Positions 18,166-26,662 of a stretch of 64,000 nt of DNA are shown here, one piece after another. How positions within the stretch are numbered: the first letter of the stretch is position 1; each line of letters begins with the position of its first letter. A program made the position numbers and the translations under genes. The DNA is from Chitinophaga barathri (GTDB lineage Bacteria > Bacteroidota > Bacteroidia > Chitinophagales > Chitinophagaceae): positions 1 to 64,000 of the forward strand of contig NZ_RMBX01000002.1 of NCBI RefSeq assembly GCF_003807585.1. Direction: 5' to 3'. The notes beneath the pieces are model-generated. The model was not told the origin of the DNA. It saw only the letters and a list, made by a program, of their open reading frames with translations, and searched no databases.

Positions 18166-18195
18166 CAAAGTTAACTGTTTTGCAACAAGTGTTGC
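18166..18195 (-). promoter_or_regulatory. MFS promoter -7 box and operator-like palindrome
   Basis: On the minus strand TAACTTTG (complement of 18166-18173) fits TAnnTTTG, about 15 bases before the MFS start. Just upstream of it GCAACAAGTGTTGC (18182-18195) has 5-bp arms GCAAC/GTTGC around AAGT. This position suits a repressor that could also control the divergent aldehyde dehydrogenase. Confidence 0.5.
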
Positions 18196-18223
18196 CACAC
18201 ACAAAATTCCTTAACTTTATAAC

Positions 18224-19579
18224 ATGACGTTCAAGAGCATATACCCCTACACGCAGGAAACCATTGCTGAATATCCGGCCCATACGCGGGAGGAGATCGA
18301 CAAAAAGATGCAGGCGGGCTGGAAAGCTTTTGCCTCCCTCAGGCAGGAAGGCCTGCAAAACCGCTGTACCTGGATGTTACGCGCGGCGGAGCTGCTGAAG
18401 GACAATGTCACGGAACACGCCACCATCATTTCGAAAGAGATGGGTAAAACGCTGAAGGAAGCGAAGGCCGAAGTGCTGAAGTGCGCTGCCACCGCCGAAT
18501 ATTATGCCGCCAATATTGAACCGCTGCTGCAACCCCGCCTGATCAATTCAGATGGCAAAAAAAGCTACGCCGCATTTGAACCCAAAGGGATCGTGCTGGC
18601 CATTATGCCCTGGAATTTCCCTTACTGGCAGGTGTTCCGCTTTGCGATACCGAACCTGCTGGCCGGTAATGCCGCCATGCTGAAACACGCCAGCAATGTG
18701 AGCGGCTGCGGGCTGGCTATTGAAAAACTATTCCTCGATGCCGGTTTTCCCGCAGGATCTTTTCAAACGGTACTGGTATCGTCCAAAGAAATGGAACCGC
18801 TGATAGCGGACAGCCGGGTGCAGGGCGTTACCCTCACGGGCAGCACGCCCGCGGGCATGAGCGTTGCGGCGCTGGCCGGCAAATACATCAAAAAGACTGT
18901 GCTGGAACTGGGCGGCAGCGACCCGTTCATCGTGCTGAAAGACGCCAACCTGGCTGAAGCCGCCAAAGTAGCCGTAAAAGCGCGTATGCAGAACGCGGGG
19001 CAGAGCTGTATCGCCGCCAAAAGATGGATCGTGGAAAACAGCATTGCGGAAGATTTCACACAACAGGTGCAGTCCATCATCACCTCACTCAAACAGGGCG
19101 ACCCTTTCCTGCCTGATACGGATACCGGCCCCATGGCCCGGCCGGACCTGGCGGAGGAACTGGAGAAACAAATGGACCAGTCCATAGAAAAAGGCGCGCA
19201 GCTGCTGGCAGGCGGTGAGCGGGATGGCTGCAATTTTATCCCAGCACTGCTCACGAACGTGAAGCCCGGCATGGCGGCGTTTGACGAAGAAACTTTCGGC
19301 CCCGTGGCCGCCATCATCACTGCAAACGATGAAGCCGCCGCCATCCGCCTGGCAAACCAGACGCCCTTCGGCCTCGGCGCCGCCCTCTGGACCAAAGACA
19401 TCGAAAAGGCCGCCCGCCTCGCTACCCTCATCGAAAGCGGCAACGTGTTCATCAACGCCATGGTGCGCTCCGATGCAAGGCTCCCCTTCGGCGGCATCAA
19501 GCAGTCCGGCTACGGGCGTGAACTGAGCGTGGAAGGCGTCCATGAATTTATGAATATCAAAACCGTCTATATCCAGTAA
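18224..19579 (+). CDS. NAD(P)-dependent aldehyde dehydrogenase, succinate-semialdehyde type
   Basis: A 451-residue aldehyde dehydrogenase oxidising an aldehyde to the acid. Landmarks: [11 protein letters not shown] (cofactor binding), [11 protein letters not shown] with the general-base Glu, and [11 protein letters not shown] with the catalytic Cys. Ending [16 protein letters not shown] is standard. Closest in look to short GabD/Sad succinate-semialdehyde dehydrogenases, but the substrate is inferred. The gene lacks the long N-terminal extension of GabD. It is divergent from the MFS transporter, with a shared regulatory region. Confidence 0.9.
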   Translation: MTFKSIYPYTQETIAEYPAHTREEIDKKMQAGWKAFASLRQEGLQNRCTWMLRAAELLKDNVTEHATIISKEMGKTLKEAKAEVLKCAATAEYYAANIEPLLQPRLINSDGKKSYAAFEPKGIVLAIMPWNFPYWQVFRFAIPNLLAGNAAMLKHASNVSGCGLAIEKLFLDAGFPAGSFQTVLVSSKEMEPLIADSRVQGVTLTGSTPAGMSVAALAGKYIKKTVLELGGSDPFIVLKDANLAEAAKVAVKARMQNAGQSCIAAKRWIVENSIAEDFTQQVQSIITSLKQGDPFLPDTDTGPMARPDLAEELEKQMDQSIEKGAQLLAGGERDGCNFIPALLTNVKPGMAAFDEETFGPVAAIITANDEAAAIRLANQTPFGLGAALWTKDIEKAARLATLIESGNVFINAMVRSDARLPFGGIKQSGYGRELSVEGVHEFMNIKTVYIQ

Positions 19580-19650
19580 AGGCGGTCAACATGGTTGTCC
19601 ATGACCGCTCCAACTTAGTTGTATTTCCGTTGATTTCCACTTATCCTTTA

Positions 19651-19679
19651 TTGAATCATAGGGGTAAGATGTATCTTTG
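19651..19679 (+). promoter_or_regulatory. Bacteroidota promoter of the glycosyltransferase operon
   Basis: TTG at 19651-19653 (-33) and TATCTTTG at 19672-19679 (-7), 18 bases apart, match the TTG/TAnnTTTG pattern. Transcription would start near 19686, leaving a leader of about 200 nt before the glycosyltransferase. Confidence 0.6.
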
Positions 19680-19709
19680 GACGTCTTAAAAAGATATAAC
19701 CTGACTAAT

Positions 19710-19799
19710 ATGCATAACCTGACTGTAATGGCAATTGCCGGCGCGAACCACGTGCGCCTTCCGCAACCATTTATTCCGGCTGTTTATTACCACATCTGA
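19710..19799 (+). CDS. Possible 29-residue leader peptide (uncertain)
   Basis: ATG at 19710 opens a frame of 29 codons, beginning MHNLTVMAIAGANHV and ending in the aromatic VYYHI. It falls inside the presumed leader of the glycosyltransferase operon. No ribosome-binding site or homology supports it, so it may be chance. Confidence 0.2.
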   Translation: MHNLTVMAIAGANHVRLPQPFIPAVYYHI

Positions 19800-19889
19800 C
19801 AGGACGCAAAGGCGCCCCGCAGACTTTTTGTTGCTATCTATTTCCCCTTAACTACATCTTTATTGGGCCTGTGTAAATAAAGATCTGAC

Positions 19890-20654
19890 ATGTTCGAACC
19901 TACGACGTTACCCGTCATGAACAACCTAACTATTACTGATACAAGGGTAACACAAAAAATGGACCTCGTGGTCCCCTGCTGCAACCCGCCGGAAGGATGG
20001 GTATTGCAAATGGCCTCAGATTACCATCAGCTATGCCAGCTGATGCCCGATACCGTCATCAGGCTCATCCTGGTGAACGACGGCTCCGTACGCAACGTAA
20101 CGCCGCTGCACCTGCAGCAGTTGCGGGCGCATATACCGGACGTTCGTATCATAGACCATCCCGTGAACCGCGGGAAAGGTTATGCTGTCCGTTTAGGCGT
20201 AGCCGTAGCCGATGCGCCTTACCTGGTATGCACCGACTTCGATTTTCCCTTTGGCGTGGAAGCCGTGAAACTGGCGTATGAACAGCTGCTCCGCGGCTCG
20301 GACATAGTAGCCGGCACCCGCGGGGACCAATACGTAAAGCTGCTGCCCCCTACCCGCAAGATCATCACGCGTGTGAACAGGCTTATGAACCGCTACCTGC
20401 TGCAACTGCCGGTGGCTGACGCGCAGGCGGGCCTGAAAGCATTCAACAGCCGCGGCCGCTGCGAATTCCTTTCCACGAACATCAACGGCTTTTTGTACGA
20501 CAGCGAATTTGTCTCCCGCGCAGGTAGGAACAAAACGCTCAATATCCGCACGATCCCGATCGTCTGCCGGCCGGATATCCGTTTCTCCGAATTCAAGTCA
20601 ACTACGCTGGTGCGTGAATTTTTTAACTTTATGGGCATCCTGATAAAACGATGA
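19890..20654 (+). CDS. Family 2 glycosyltransferase (dolichyl-phosphate-mannose-synthase-like)
   Basis: A 254-residue GT-A fold enzyme. Visible are DLVVPCCNPP (nucleotide-binding start), LVNDGS, NRGKGYAVRLGV, and CTDFDF, which carries the DxD metal/nucleotide site. A VADAQAGLKAFNSR segment is typical of DPM/DPG-like transferases. It has no transmembrane helix, so it likely acts at the inner face of the membrane on a polyprenyl-phosphate or lipid acceptor. An alternative start is ATG 19917. The polysaccharide-deacetylase gene overlaps its stop by 4 bases. Confidence 0.88.
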   Translation: MFEPTTLPVMNNLTITDTRVTQKMDLVVPCCNPPEGWVLQMASDYHQLCQLMPDTVIRLILVNDGSVRNVTPLHLQQLRAHIPDVRIIDHPVNRGKGYAVRLGVAVADAPYLVCTDFDFPFGVEAVKLAYEQLLRGSDIVAGTRGDQYVKLLPPTRKIITRVNRLMNRYLLQLPVADAQAGLKAFNSRGRCEFLSTNINGFLYDSEFVSRAGRNKTLNIRTIPIVCRPDIRFSEFKSTTLVREFFNFMGILIKR

Positions 20655-21427
20655 AAAATAAACAGATACTGATCAGTGTGGATGTGGAGGAGTTCGACAT
20701 TCCCCAGGAATACGGGCAGGCCGTCCCTTTTGAGGAAAAGCTCGAGGTAAGCCGCCAGGGCGTGCTCAAGACCCTTGCGTTATTTGATGAACTGGAAGTA
20801 AGGGCTACGTTTTTTATCACCGCTTTATGGGCAAGATATTTTCCCGAACTGGTGCAGCGCATTGCGGAGAAACATGAGATCGCTTCACATGCTTTTTACC
20901 ACGATCGGTTCCAGGAGCAGGACCTGCTGCATTCCCGCACGGAGCTGGAGCGCATCAGCCGCTGCACGGTGAAAGGATTCCGCATGCCAAGGCTGCAGCC
21001 GGTGAACATGGAAGCCCTGGCCGATGCGGGATACACTTACGACGCATCCCTGAACCCCACCTGGCTGCCCGGCCGGTACAACAACCGCCAGGACCCGCGC
21101 CATGTACACCGGCAGGAAGGCATGTGGATCATGCCTTCGTCCGTAACACCGGGGCTTCGTTTGCCGGTATTCTGGCTGAGCCTGAAAAACATGCCGCTGT
21201 GGTTCACCCGTTATTGCAGCGGGCGCATACTGGCAAAGGAGGATTATTTTTCATTTTATTTCCATCCCTGGGAGCTGGAAGATATCAGCGCATACAAGCT
21301 GCCTTTATATGTAAAAGGCGTACGCGGAAAACGTTTGTATGATAAGATGTATTCATTCCTGTCATGGCTGAAGGAGCGCGGTACATTCGTAACACACTCG
21401 GATTATCTGGCCACGCGGGATTCCTGA
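20651..21427 (+). CDS. Polysaccharide deacetylase (NodB-type, CE4-like)
   Basis: A 258-residue deacetylase. The metal Asp region is ISVDVEEF, the second motif SHAFYHD supplies HxxxH, and VKGFRMPRL is the third motif. SVDVEEF and the absence of a signal peptide resemble deacetylases of exopolysaccharide clusters, which remove N- or O-acetyl from glycan intermediates in the cytoplasm. Its start overlaps the glycosyltransferase stop (ATGA), so the two enzymes are translated together, and probably make or trim the same lipid-linked sugar. Confidence 0.87.
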   Translation: MKNKQILISVDVEEFDIPQEYGQAVPFEEKLEVSRQGVLKTLALFDELEVRATFFITALWARYFPELVQRIAEKHEIASHAFYHDRFQEQDLLHSRTELERISRCTVKGFRMPRLQPVNMEALADAGYTYDASLNPTWLPGRYNNRQDPRHVHRQEGMWIMPSSVTPGLRLPVFWLSLKNMPLWFTRYCSGRILAKEDYFSFYFHPWELEDISAYKLPLYVKGVRGKRLYDKMYSFLSWLKERGTFVTHSDYLATRDS

Positions 21428-21440
21428 AAGACCTGCCTTT

Positions 21441-22703
21441 TTATTTTGTTTTCTTTGCCTTGGCAACCACTTCCGGCGGGTGTGCATAATCGTTCCAGTA
21501 TGCCTCCGCCTGTTCTGCCGTGAGATCGCCATCGAAAGTGATCACGCGGTATTCCTGGAGGTAATCATTGCCCGGCTCCAGTTTCCAGGCTTTGTCTTTG
21601 GTGGGGCTGAACTCTGCGAACACCTGCCCGTTCTGATCTTTTTCCGGCCATATGCGAAGCGGCTGCGGAGCGTTGAAGTTCTTAGGAGAAGACAATACGA
21701 GGATGCCGCCCTGGCCGCCTTTCAGCGCGCCGGTTATTTTGAACCAGCGGGCATGCGTCATGTCGCCGTCTTTGCGGGTCTTGCCTTCGGAAGTGAGCAC
21801 TGCGCTGTTCTCATTGTTCCACTTTTCCGCGCCACGGAACCCGAAACCGCCGCCGTAACGGTATTCTTTCAGGATGATGGGAGAAGCCGTACCGCAGGTG
21901 AGTTTTGAATTATAATCCCAGATCAGCACATCTTTTGTGCCGCAATAAGCGGTCACTTCCAGTTCTTCTTTGATGGCCGTCTTATCCGGCGTTCCTTTCC
22001 CCAGCACCACATGATCCTGCACCTGCAAAAAACCGCCCCATACCGGGCCGGACACGCTGCGGTTGCGGTTGCTTTCAAAGTTGACCCTTACGGTGCCGGA
22101 CAGTTTTTTCAGGTTCCAGAAGTCGATGGTCTGGCCTTCAAACTCGGTGTCCGTCCAGGGATTCCATATGCCGTAGTGATGGTAGTGGTCTTTGGGCTGG
22201 ATGTTTGTAAGCACTTTTCCGCCGGGCGTATAAGCGGGGTGGATAAATCCTCCCCTTCTGAACGCGGTATCCACGCCGGCGGGCACGTCCTTGATGGCTG
22301 CCTGGTAAAACAGTACGGTTTCCGCACCGCGCTTGACCGTAAAACCTTCCGCTGTATTATCGACCGTCACGGCTTCGGTGGCATTGGAGGCCAGTGCATC
22401 CTTCGTGTTTGTCCAGAGCTCAAAGGTGCGCGTCTTTCCAGGCAGCAGATCCGCGCCGAGGTTCCAGGCGATCCTGCCGTTGCCGGTCTGCGACAGCACT
22501 GGAGTCTTCTTTTTCCCTTCCACCAGGTAAAGCTGGTAAACTGCTCCCTCTTTCGGCTGAACCGGGTGGGAGATGATCGTATTATGACGGGTGTATTTCC
22601 CGGCTTTCACCGTGTAAACGAGGTGCAGCAGGGAATCCTGTGCCCGGGCTGAGATGGCAAATAATGTGATCATGATCAGGCTGGCATAACGCGGGTACTT
22701 CAT
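21441..22703 (-). CDS. DUF6807/PmoA-like family protein, exported
   Basis: From ATG 22703 the protein is 420 residues with a signal peptide (LIMITLFAISARAQ). The body has the pattern of the DUF6807 (methane oxygenase PmoA-like) family: a beta-rich fold with KDHYHHYGIWNPWTDTEFEGQTIDFW and VITFDGDLTAEQAEAYWNDYAHP. These proteins are frequent in Bacteroidota and Planctomycetes next to sugar genes; their function is unknown to me. The longer frame starting at 22748 lacks a proper signal peptide, so it was rejected. It converges on the deacetylase gene. Confidence 0.82.
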   Translation of the reverse strand: MKYPRYASLIMITLFAISARAQDSLLHLVYTVKAGKYTRHNTIISHPVQPKEGAVYQLYLVEGKKKTPVLSQTGNGRIAWNLGADLLPGKTRTFELWTNTKDALASNATEAVTVDNTAEGFTVKRGAETVLFYQAAIKDVPAGVDTAFRRGGFIHPAYTPGGKVLTNIQPKDHYHHYGIWNPWTDTEFEGQTIDFWNLKKLSGTVRVNFESNRNRSVSGPVWGGFLQVQDHVVLGKGTPDKTAIKEELEVTAYCGTKDVLIWDYNSKLTCGTASPIILKEYRYGGGFGFRGAEKWNNENSAVLTSEGKTRKDGDMTHARWFKITGALKGGQGGILVLSSPKNFNAPQPLRIWPEKDQNGQVFAEFSPTKDKAWKLEPGNDYLQEYRVITFDGDLTAEQAEAYWNDYAHPPEVVAKAKKTK

Positions 22704-22792
22704 ATGGATTGATTGTAATGAGGGATTAAAATACTCATTCCTCCGCATTTATGCAATAAGGGCGAAATAGCTTAAATTCGTAACCGTTACAC

Positions 22793-22814
22793 CACCCCAA
22801 ACACACCCCAAACA
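22793..22814 (+). repeat. Two tandem 11-bp units at the peptidase gene start
   Basis: CACCCCAAACA occurs twice head to tail; the second copy's last base is the A of the peptidase ATG. This is another small array with 11-bp period. Confidence 0.6.
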
Positions 22815-24295
22815 TGAAAAAGGAAAAACTCATCGTTTCCAACCGTGCCGCATTGGAAAAAAAGTACGGCGCCAAACACACTTCCATTCTTAAAGATCTG
22901 AAAGCCATCCAGGCCGCTGACAAAAAACGCGGGCTAATCAGCGAGATCATATTCCTGGACGATGCCGCTGTTATGAAAAAATACAAATCCGCCGCCGTAA
23001 AGACCGCCGGCAGCGCCAAACAGAACAAACTGGCCATAGACGGCCTCTTCAAACATTTCCAGCCGGATTACCTCATGATAGCGGGCGCGCAGGACATTGT
23101 GCCGTTCCAGCCGCTGGAAAACCTGCTGTTCGGCGAAGACGATGAAGACCAGCTGATCCACAGCGATCTGCCCTACGCCTGCGAAACCGCCTACAGCACC
23201 AATCCCGGCAAATTCGTATCCCCCACCCGCGTGGTGGGCCGCCTCCCGGACGTGCCCGGCGGCAAGGACCCCGCTTATTTTCATTCCCTGGTAGCGGATA
23301 TTACCGGCAACAAACCCGGCAAACAACAGGATTACCGGAAATATTTCAGCATCAGCGTACACGACTGGCGCCTGTCCACACAGGAAAGCCTGCACAATAT
23401 CTTCGGGGACAATGCCTCGCTTCAGCTCTCGCCCCTTCTTGGCCCGGAATGGACCAGCACACAGCTGAAAGCCAAAACACATTTTATCAACTGCCACGGC
23501 GCGCTGGACGATCCGAGCTATTACGGGCAGAAAGGCAAAAAGTTCCCCGAGGCCCTGCGCTCTTCCCTGCTGTCCAGAAAGATCAGCAAGGGCTCGATCG
23601 TAGCCGCGGAATGCTGTTACGGCGCCCAGCTCTACGATCCGGCAAAGACGGAAACGGCGCACCTGAGCATTGCCAGCAATTACCTGCTGAACCACGCCAT
23701 TGCTTTTGCCGGCAGCTCCACGATCGCCTACGGCCCGGCCAAAGGCCAGGGGCTGGCGGACCTGCTCACCCAGTATTTCCTGATCAATACCATCAAAGGC
23801 GCTTCCACCGGCCGCGCTTTCCTGGAAGCCCGTCAGCGTTTCCTCGATGAAATGGGCCCTGCGCTGGACCCTTACGAACTGAAGACCATCGCGCAGTTTT
23901 ACCTGCTGGGCGATCCTTCGCTGGTGGCCGTAGCGATGCCCGCCAGGGCGATGGAAGACCAGCGGCGGAACCGCCGGGATGGCATGATGGCAAAAGGAGT
24001 GGCCCTTTCCGCCTTTATTTCAGTACCGAAGCCGCTGAAAGAGAAGAAGGAGGATACAGCAGTTTCAGCCTTCCTGAAGCGCCGGAAAATGCCTCAAAAA
24101 CTCAATAAAAAAGTATTCATCAACGAAACGAAGTCTTCACCGCTCACACGCGGCATGAAATCGTTCACGGCACCCGTGAAATTTCATGTATATTCGGCAA
24201 GCACCGTTCACGGGAAGTTCAAGAGCACGAATGTGCTGGTGGTGAAGGAAAGGAACGGTGAAATACTGGGGCACCGCGAATATGTCAGACGTTAA
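22814..24295 (+). CDS. Gingipain-like (C25) caspase-fold peptidase without signal peptide
   Basis: A 493-residue protein that looks like a C25 cysteine peptidase. The His motif is HFINCHG with H228, the Cys motif VAAECCYG gives C267 (aligning with gingipain AC.NG) and neighbouring C268, and FYLLGDPSL is the C25 end-of-domain marker. An N-terminal 1-80 region is helical and lysine-rich. There is no signal peptide or C-terminal sorting domain, unlike secreted gingipains, so it should be cytosolic. A beta-rich C-terminal tail (about 410-493) follows. A small protein gene overlaps its 3' end by 14 bases, which suggests a functional pair. Confidence 0.72.
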   Translation: MKKEKLIVSNRAALEKKYGAKHTSILKDLKAIQAADKKRGLISEIIFLDDAAVMKKYKSAAVKTAGSAKQNKLAIDGLFKHFQPDYLMIAGAQDIVPFQPLENLLFGEDDEDQLIHSDLPYACETAYSTNPGKFVSPTRVVGRLPDVPGGKDPAYFHSLVADITGNKPGKQQDYRKYFSISVHDWRLSTQESLHNIFGDNASLQLSPLLGPEWTSTQLKAKTHFINCHGALDDPSYYGQKGKKFPEALRSSLLSRKISKGSIVAAECCYGAQLYDPAKTETAHLSIASNYLLNHAIAFAGSSTIAYGPAKGQGLADLLTQYFLINTIKGASTGRAFLEARQRFLDEMGPALDPYELKTIAQFYLLGDPSLVAVAMPARAMEDQRRNRRDGMMAKGVALSAFISVPKPLKEKKEDTAVSAFLKRRKMPQKLNKKVFINETKSSPLTRGMKSFTAPVKFHVYSASTVHGKFKSTNVLVVKERNGEILGHREYVRR

Positions 24296-24548
24296 GAAAA
24301 ATAAGCCGCAAACCGTAAAAGGCCGCCTGGTGCTTAAAACCTTCGCCAGAACGACCAAAAGCGAGAGCCTGGGGGTATACCTGGAGACGGCAGACGGTAG
24401 TTTCCTGATCCGCCCCGCCGGCGGCAATCCCTTTGCGGACAACCCTTTGGCCGAACTGGCCGGGAAATATATAGAAGCGACGGGCAGGAAGAGTGACTAT
24501 GTGTTCTTCGCCCGCAGCTGGCGAGAGATTCCAGCGCCGGACGCCTGA
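24282..24548 (+). CDS. 88-residue protein coupled to the C25-like peptidase
   Basis: Starting at ATG 24282 it overlaps the peptidase gene by 14 bases. The predicted chain is beta-rich, with KGRLVLKTFARTTKSES, GVYLETADGSFLIR and GKYIEATGRKSDYVFFARSW. The alternating strands resemble an OB-fold-like small barrel, but I cannot name a family. It has no signal peptide. It may regulate, bind or be a substrate of the peptidase. A longer start at 24258 (MKYWGTAN) is possible but gives more overlap. Confidence 0.7.
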   Translation: MSDVKKNKPQTVKGRLVLKTFARTTKSESLGVYLETADGSFLIRPAGGNPFADNPLAELAGKYIEATGRKSDYVFFARSWREIPAPDA

Positions 24549-24646
24549 TTGTTAACACCAAACTAATCCTGTTATTTCCACCCGTAATATTGCCTGCGCT
24601 GCGGTAAGGAGGCGTCGTAACTTTAGTATAACTAATCTGTCGCGCC

Positions 24647-25186
24647 ATGATACTCCGCCATTCTATCATCCGGCAGGCTGTTACTATTTTTGCAGTCTTA
24701 CTGCTATGTATCCCCCTGCAATCGAACAGCCAGCACGTGAACAAAATCATGCAGCAGAAAACAGCTGCCCTCCTCGGTACTTATTACGTCTCCTTCAAAT
24801 CAGAAACCGGTGTCCTGCGCTATATCCTGCATATAGACAGCACGCGTGGCATGTTCTTTTACGGAAGGATGGAAAACGACCAGCGTTACCATCCCAAGTG
24901 GAAGGATTTCTGCCATATCAAAGGCATTCTGGCGCCGGGCAAAAACCATGACTTCATCATGAAGCCGGACCTGCGCAACAACCTGCCGTACAACCTGGTG
25001 TGCCGCCCGCATGAGTGGGTGCTGAACAACAAGGTGTATTTCAGGTTCAGGGAAGAAAACATCATCAGCGGTTACATGGTCGTCTCCAACGATTTTAATG
25101 CGCCGCCGTTCAGCTTTTCAGGTATGAAACAGGAGTCTGAGCATTTCGCCGCCAGCGCCGACGTGCCACTCTCGAAACTGAAGTAA
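24647..25186 (+). CDS. Hypothetical exported protein, 179 residues
   Basis: The N-terminus (about 1-29) is a signal peptide ending LQSNSQ. The rest is a compact beta-rich chain with many aromatic residues (YYVSFKSETGVLRYILHI, GMFFYGRMENDQ, VLNNKVYFRF). I do not recognise a family. It follows the small peptidase partner by 98 bases, could share its transcript, and ends at a terminator. The gap contains no clear promoter. Confidence 0.65.
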   Translation: MILRHSIIRQAVTIFAVLLLCIPLQSNSQHVNKIMQQKTAALLGTYYVSFKSETGVLRYILHIDSTRGMFFYGRMENDQRYHPKWKDFCHIKGILAPGKNHDFIMKPDLRNNLPYNLVCRPHEWVLNNKVYFRFREENIISGYMVVSNDFNAPPFSFSGMKQESEHFAASADVPLSKLK

Positions 25187-25198
25187 TCCGGCTAAAAT

Positions 25199-25248
25199 TT
25201 ACAGGCCGTCTTTTCCTGGTTTTACCGGGAAGAGATGGCCTTTTTTTG
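25199..25248 (+). terminator. Terminator after the 179-residue protein gene
   Basis: AGGCCGTCTTTTCC and GGGAAGAGATGGCCT form an imperfect stem followed by a T7 run. Confidence 0.8.
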
Positions 25249-25336
25249 CATAAATGAACTAAATCAAAAGCCCTGCAAAAAACCCGGGGAAAGATGTAGT
25301 TGCATTAAAAGAAGGGAAGAAAAAAACAGGCGCTTA

Positions 25337-26356
25337 TTAAAAAGCCCTGTGCAATTCCGCGCCTGTACCATTCCTGTCCGCATAGATGATCTCGCCATCG
25401 CGGATCTTAATGCCGTCTGCGATATCGTCCGCCAGCAGCAGCGGGCCGTCCATGTCTGTATAGTCCAGGTAAGGGAGCAGGTGCGCCACGGCGGAAGTGC
25501 CCACGGTGCTTTCGTTCATGCTGCCTGTCATCACTTTCATGCCCAGCTCTTTCGCTTCCAGTATCATCCTGCGGGCAGGCGTGATGCCGCCGCATTTGGT
25601 AAGTTTGATATTGATGCCGTGGAAATAACCATGGCATTTTTTCACATCGCCTTCCACGATGCAACTTTCGTCCGCAATAAGCGGCAGCGCTGAATCCGCA
25701 TATACTTTGCGCATGCCTTCCCAGTCTGCCGCGGGCATCGGCTGCTCAATGAATTCCACGCCCAGTCCTTTGAAGGCTTTGGCATTACGCAGCGTTTCAT
25801 CCACGCCCCAGGCACAATTTGCGTCCACGCGGAACACGGCGCTGGTATGTTTTCGCAGCTCCGTGATGATAGTGATATCTTCTTTGGTACCCAGCTTGAT
25901 CTTGTAGATCGGCCAGGGGAACTCCTGTAGTTTCTTCACCATGTTCTCCACCGTATCTATACCGATCGTGTAGTCCGTCATGGGATTATGGGAAGGGTCC
26001 AGGTTCCAAACTTCGTACAGTTTTTTGCCTTGCTGTTTGGCATAAAGGTCGTGGGCCGCAAGGTCCAGCGCGCAGAGCGCGAACATGTTATCCGCCAGGC
26101 GTGGGTACATGGCTTCCCAGAAAGCCTCCGGCGTATCAAGATGGTATGCTTCAATAAAAGACCGGTGCTTGTTGATAGCGGCCATCAGGCCGGGGACGGT
26201 GATGTTGTAATAGGCATTGTCCGCCGTTTCGCCGATACCGCTAAGGCCGTTCTGCCGCAGTTCTGCTACCAGCAAAGGTTGCACGTCCTTGCTTTTTCTC
26301 GATATCGTAAACGTATGCCTGAATTTCAGTTCGAAGGGATACAGTGTCAGCTCCAT
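25337..26356 (-). CDS. L-Ala-D/L-Glu dipeptide epimerase (enolase superfamily)
   Basis: About 339 residues from ATG 26356. Enolase-superfamily landmarks are present: KIKLGTKEDI (first Lys), DANCAWG, EQPMP and ADESC (three metal ligands), then KLTKCGGI (second Lys). This is the muconate-lactonising subgroup, as in YcjG/YkfB dipeptide epimerases, which turn L-Ala-D-Glu from recycled murein into L-Ala-L-Glu. The MQIGNATIPQYIYS extension from the longest frame is not family-like. Monocistronic in the region. Confidence 0.88.
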   Translation of the reverse strand: MELTLYPFELKFRHTFTISRKSKDVQPLLVAELRQNGLSGIGETADNAYYNITVPGLMAAINKHRSFIEAYHLDTPEAFWEAMYPRLADNMFALCALDLAAHDLYAKQQGKKLYEVWNLDPSHNPMTDYTIGIDTVENMVKKLQEFPWPIYKIKLGTKEDITIITELRKHTSAVFRVDANCAWGVDETLRNAKAFKGLGVEFIEQPMPAADWEGMRKVYADSALPLIADESCIVEGDVKKCHGYFHGINIKLTKCGGITPARRMILEAKELGMKVMTGSMNESTVGTSAVAHLLPYLDYTDMDGPLLLADDIADGIKIRDGEIIYADRNGTGAELHRAF

Positions 26357-26506
26357 AGAATAAATATACTGCGGGATTGTGGCATTTCCTATCTGCAAGA
26401 AAGCCGGCGCCAGCGGGCGGTTAAACGCGCGGACATCAGGCAGTATGCCGGTTTAAAACCTTTTATCATCCGTCATACAGTTGCCAGGATCGTGATAGCA
26501 TATTAA

Positions 26507-26572
26507 CCGGATCAACTCCGGATCAAGTCCGCCTCATCTCCACCTCAACTCCGCCTTCCCTATACTTCTCCT
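26507..26572. repeat. Degenerate 11-bp tandem array
   Basis: Six 11-base units start at 26507: CCGGATCAACT, CCGGATCAAGT, CCGCCTCATCT, CCACCTCAACT, CCGCCTTCCCT, ATACTTCTCCT. Register is kept but sequence drifts. It lies in the 306-base gap between the dipeptide epimerase and amylomaltase genes (26357-26662), which otherwise shows only a short TAGCTGG/CCAGCTA hairpin near 26583. Confidence 0.7.
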
Positions 26573-26662
26573 ATACCGACCGTAGCTGGTTCCCAGCTAT
26601 TTACCGGTAGCGACAGCATAGTTTTCAGGCAAAAGACAAAATACTATCATAACAGGGCTTTT

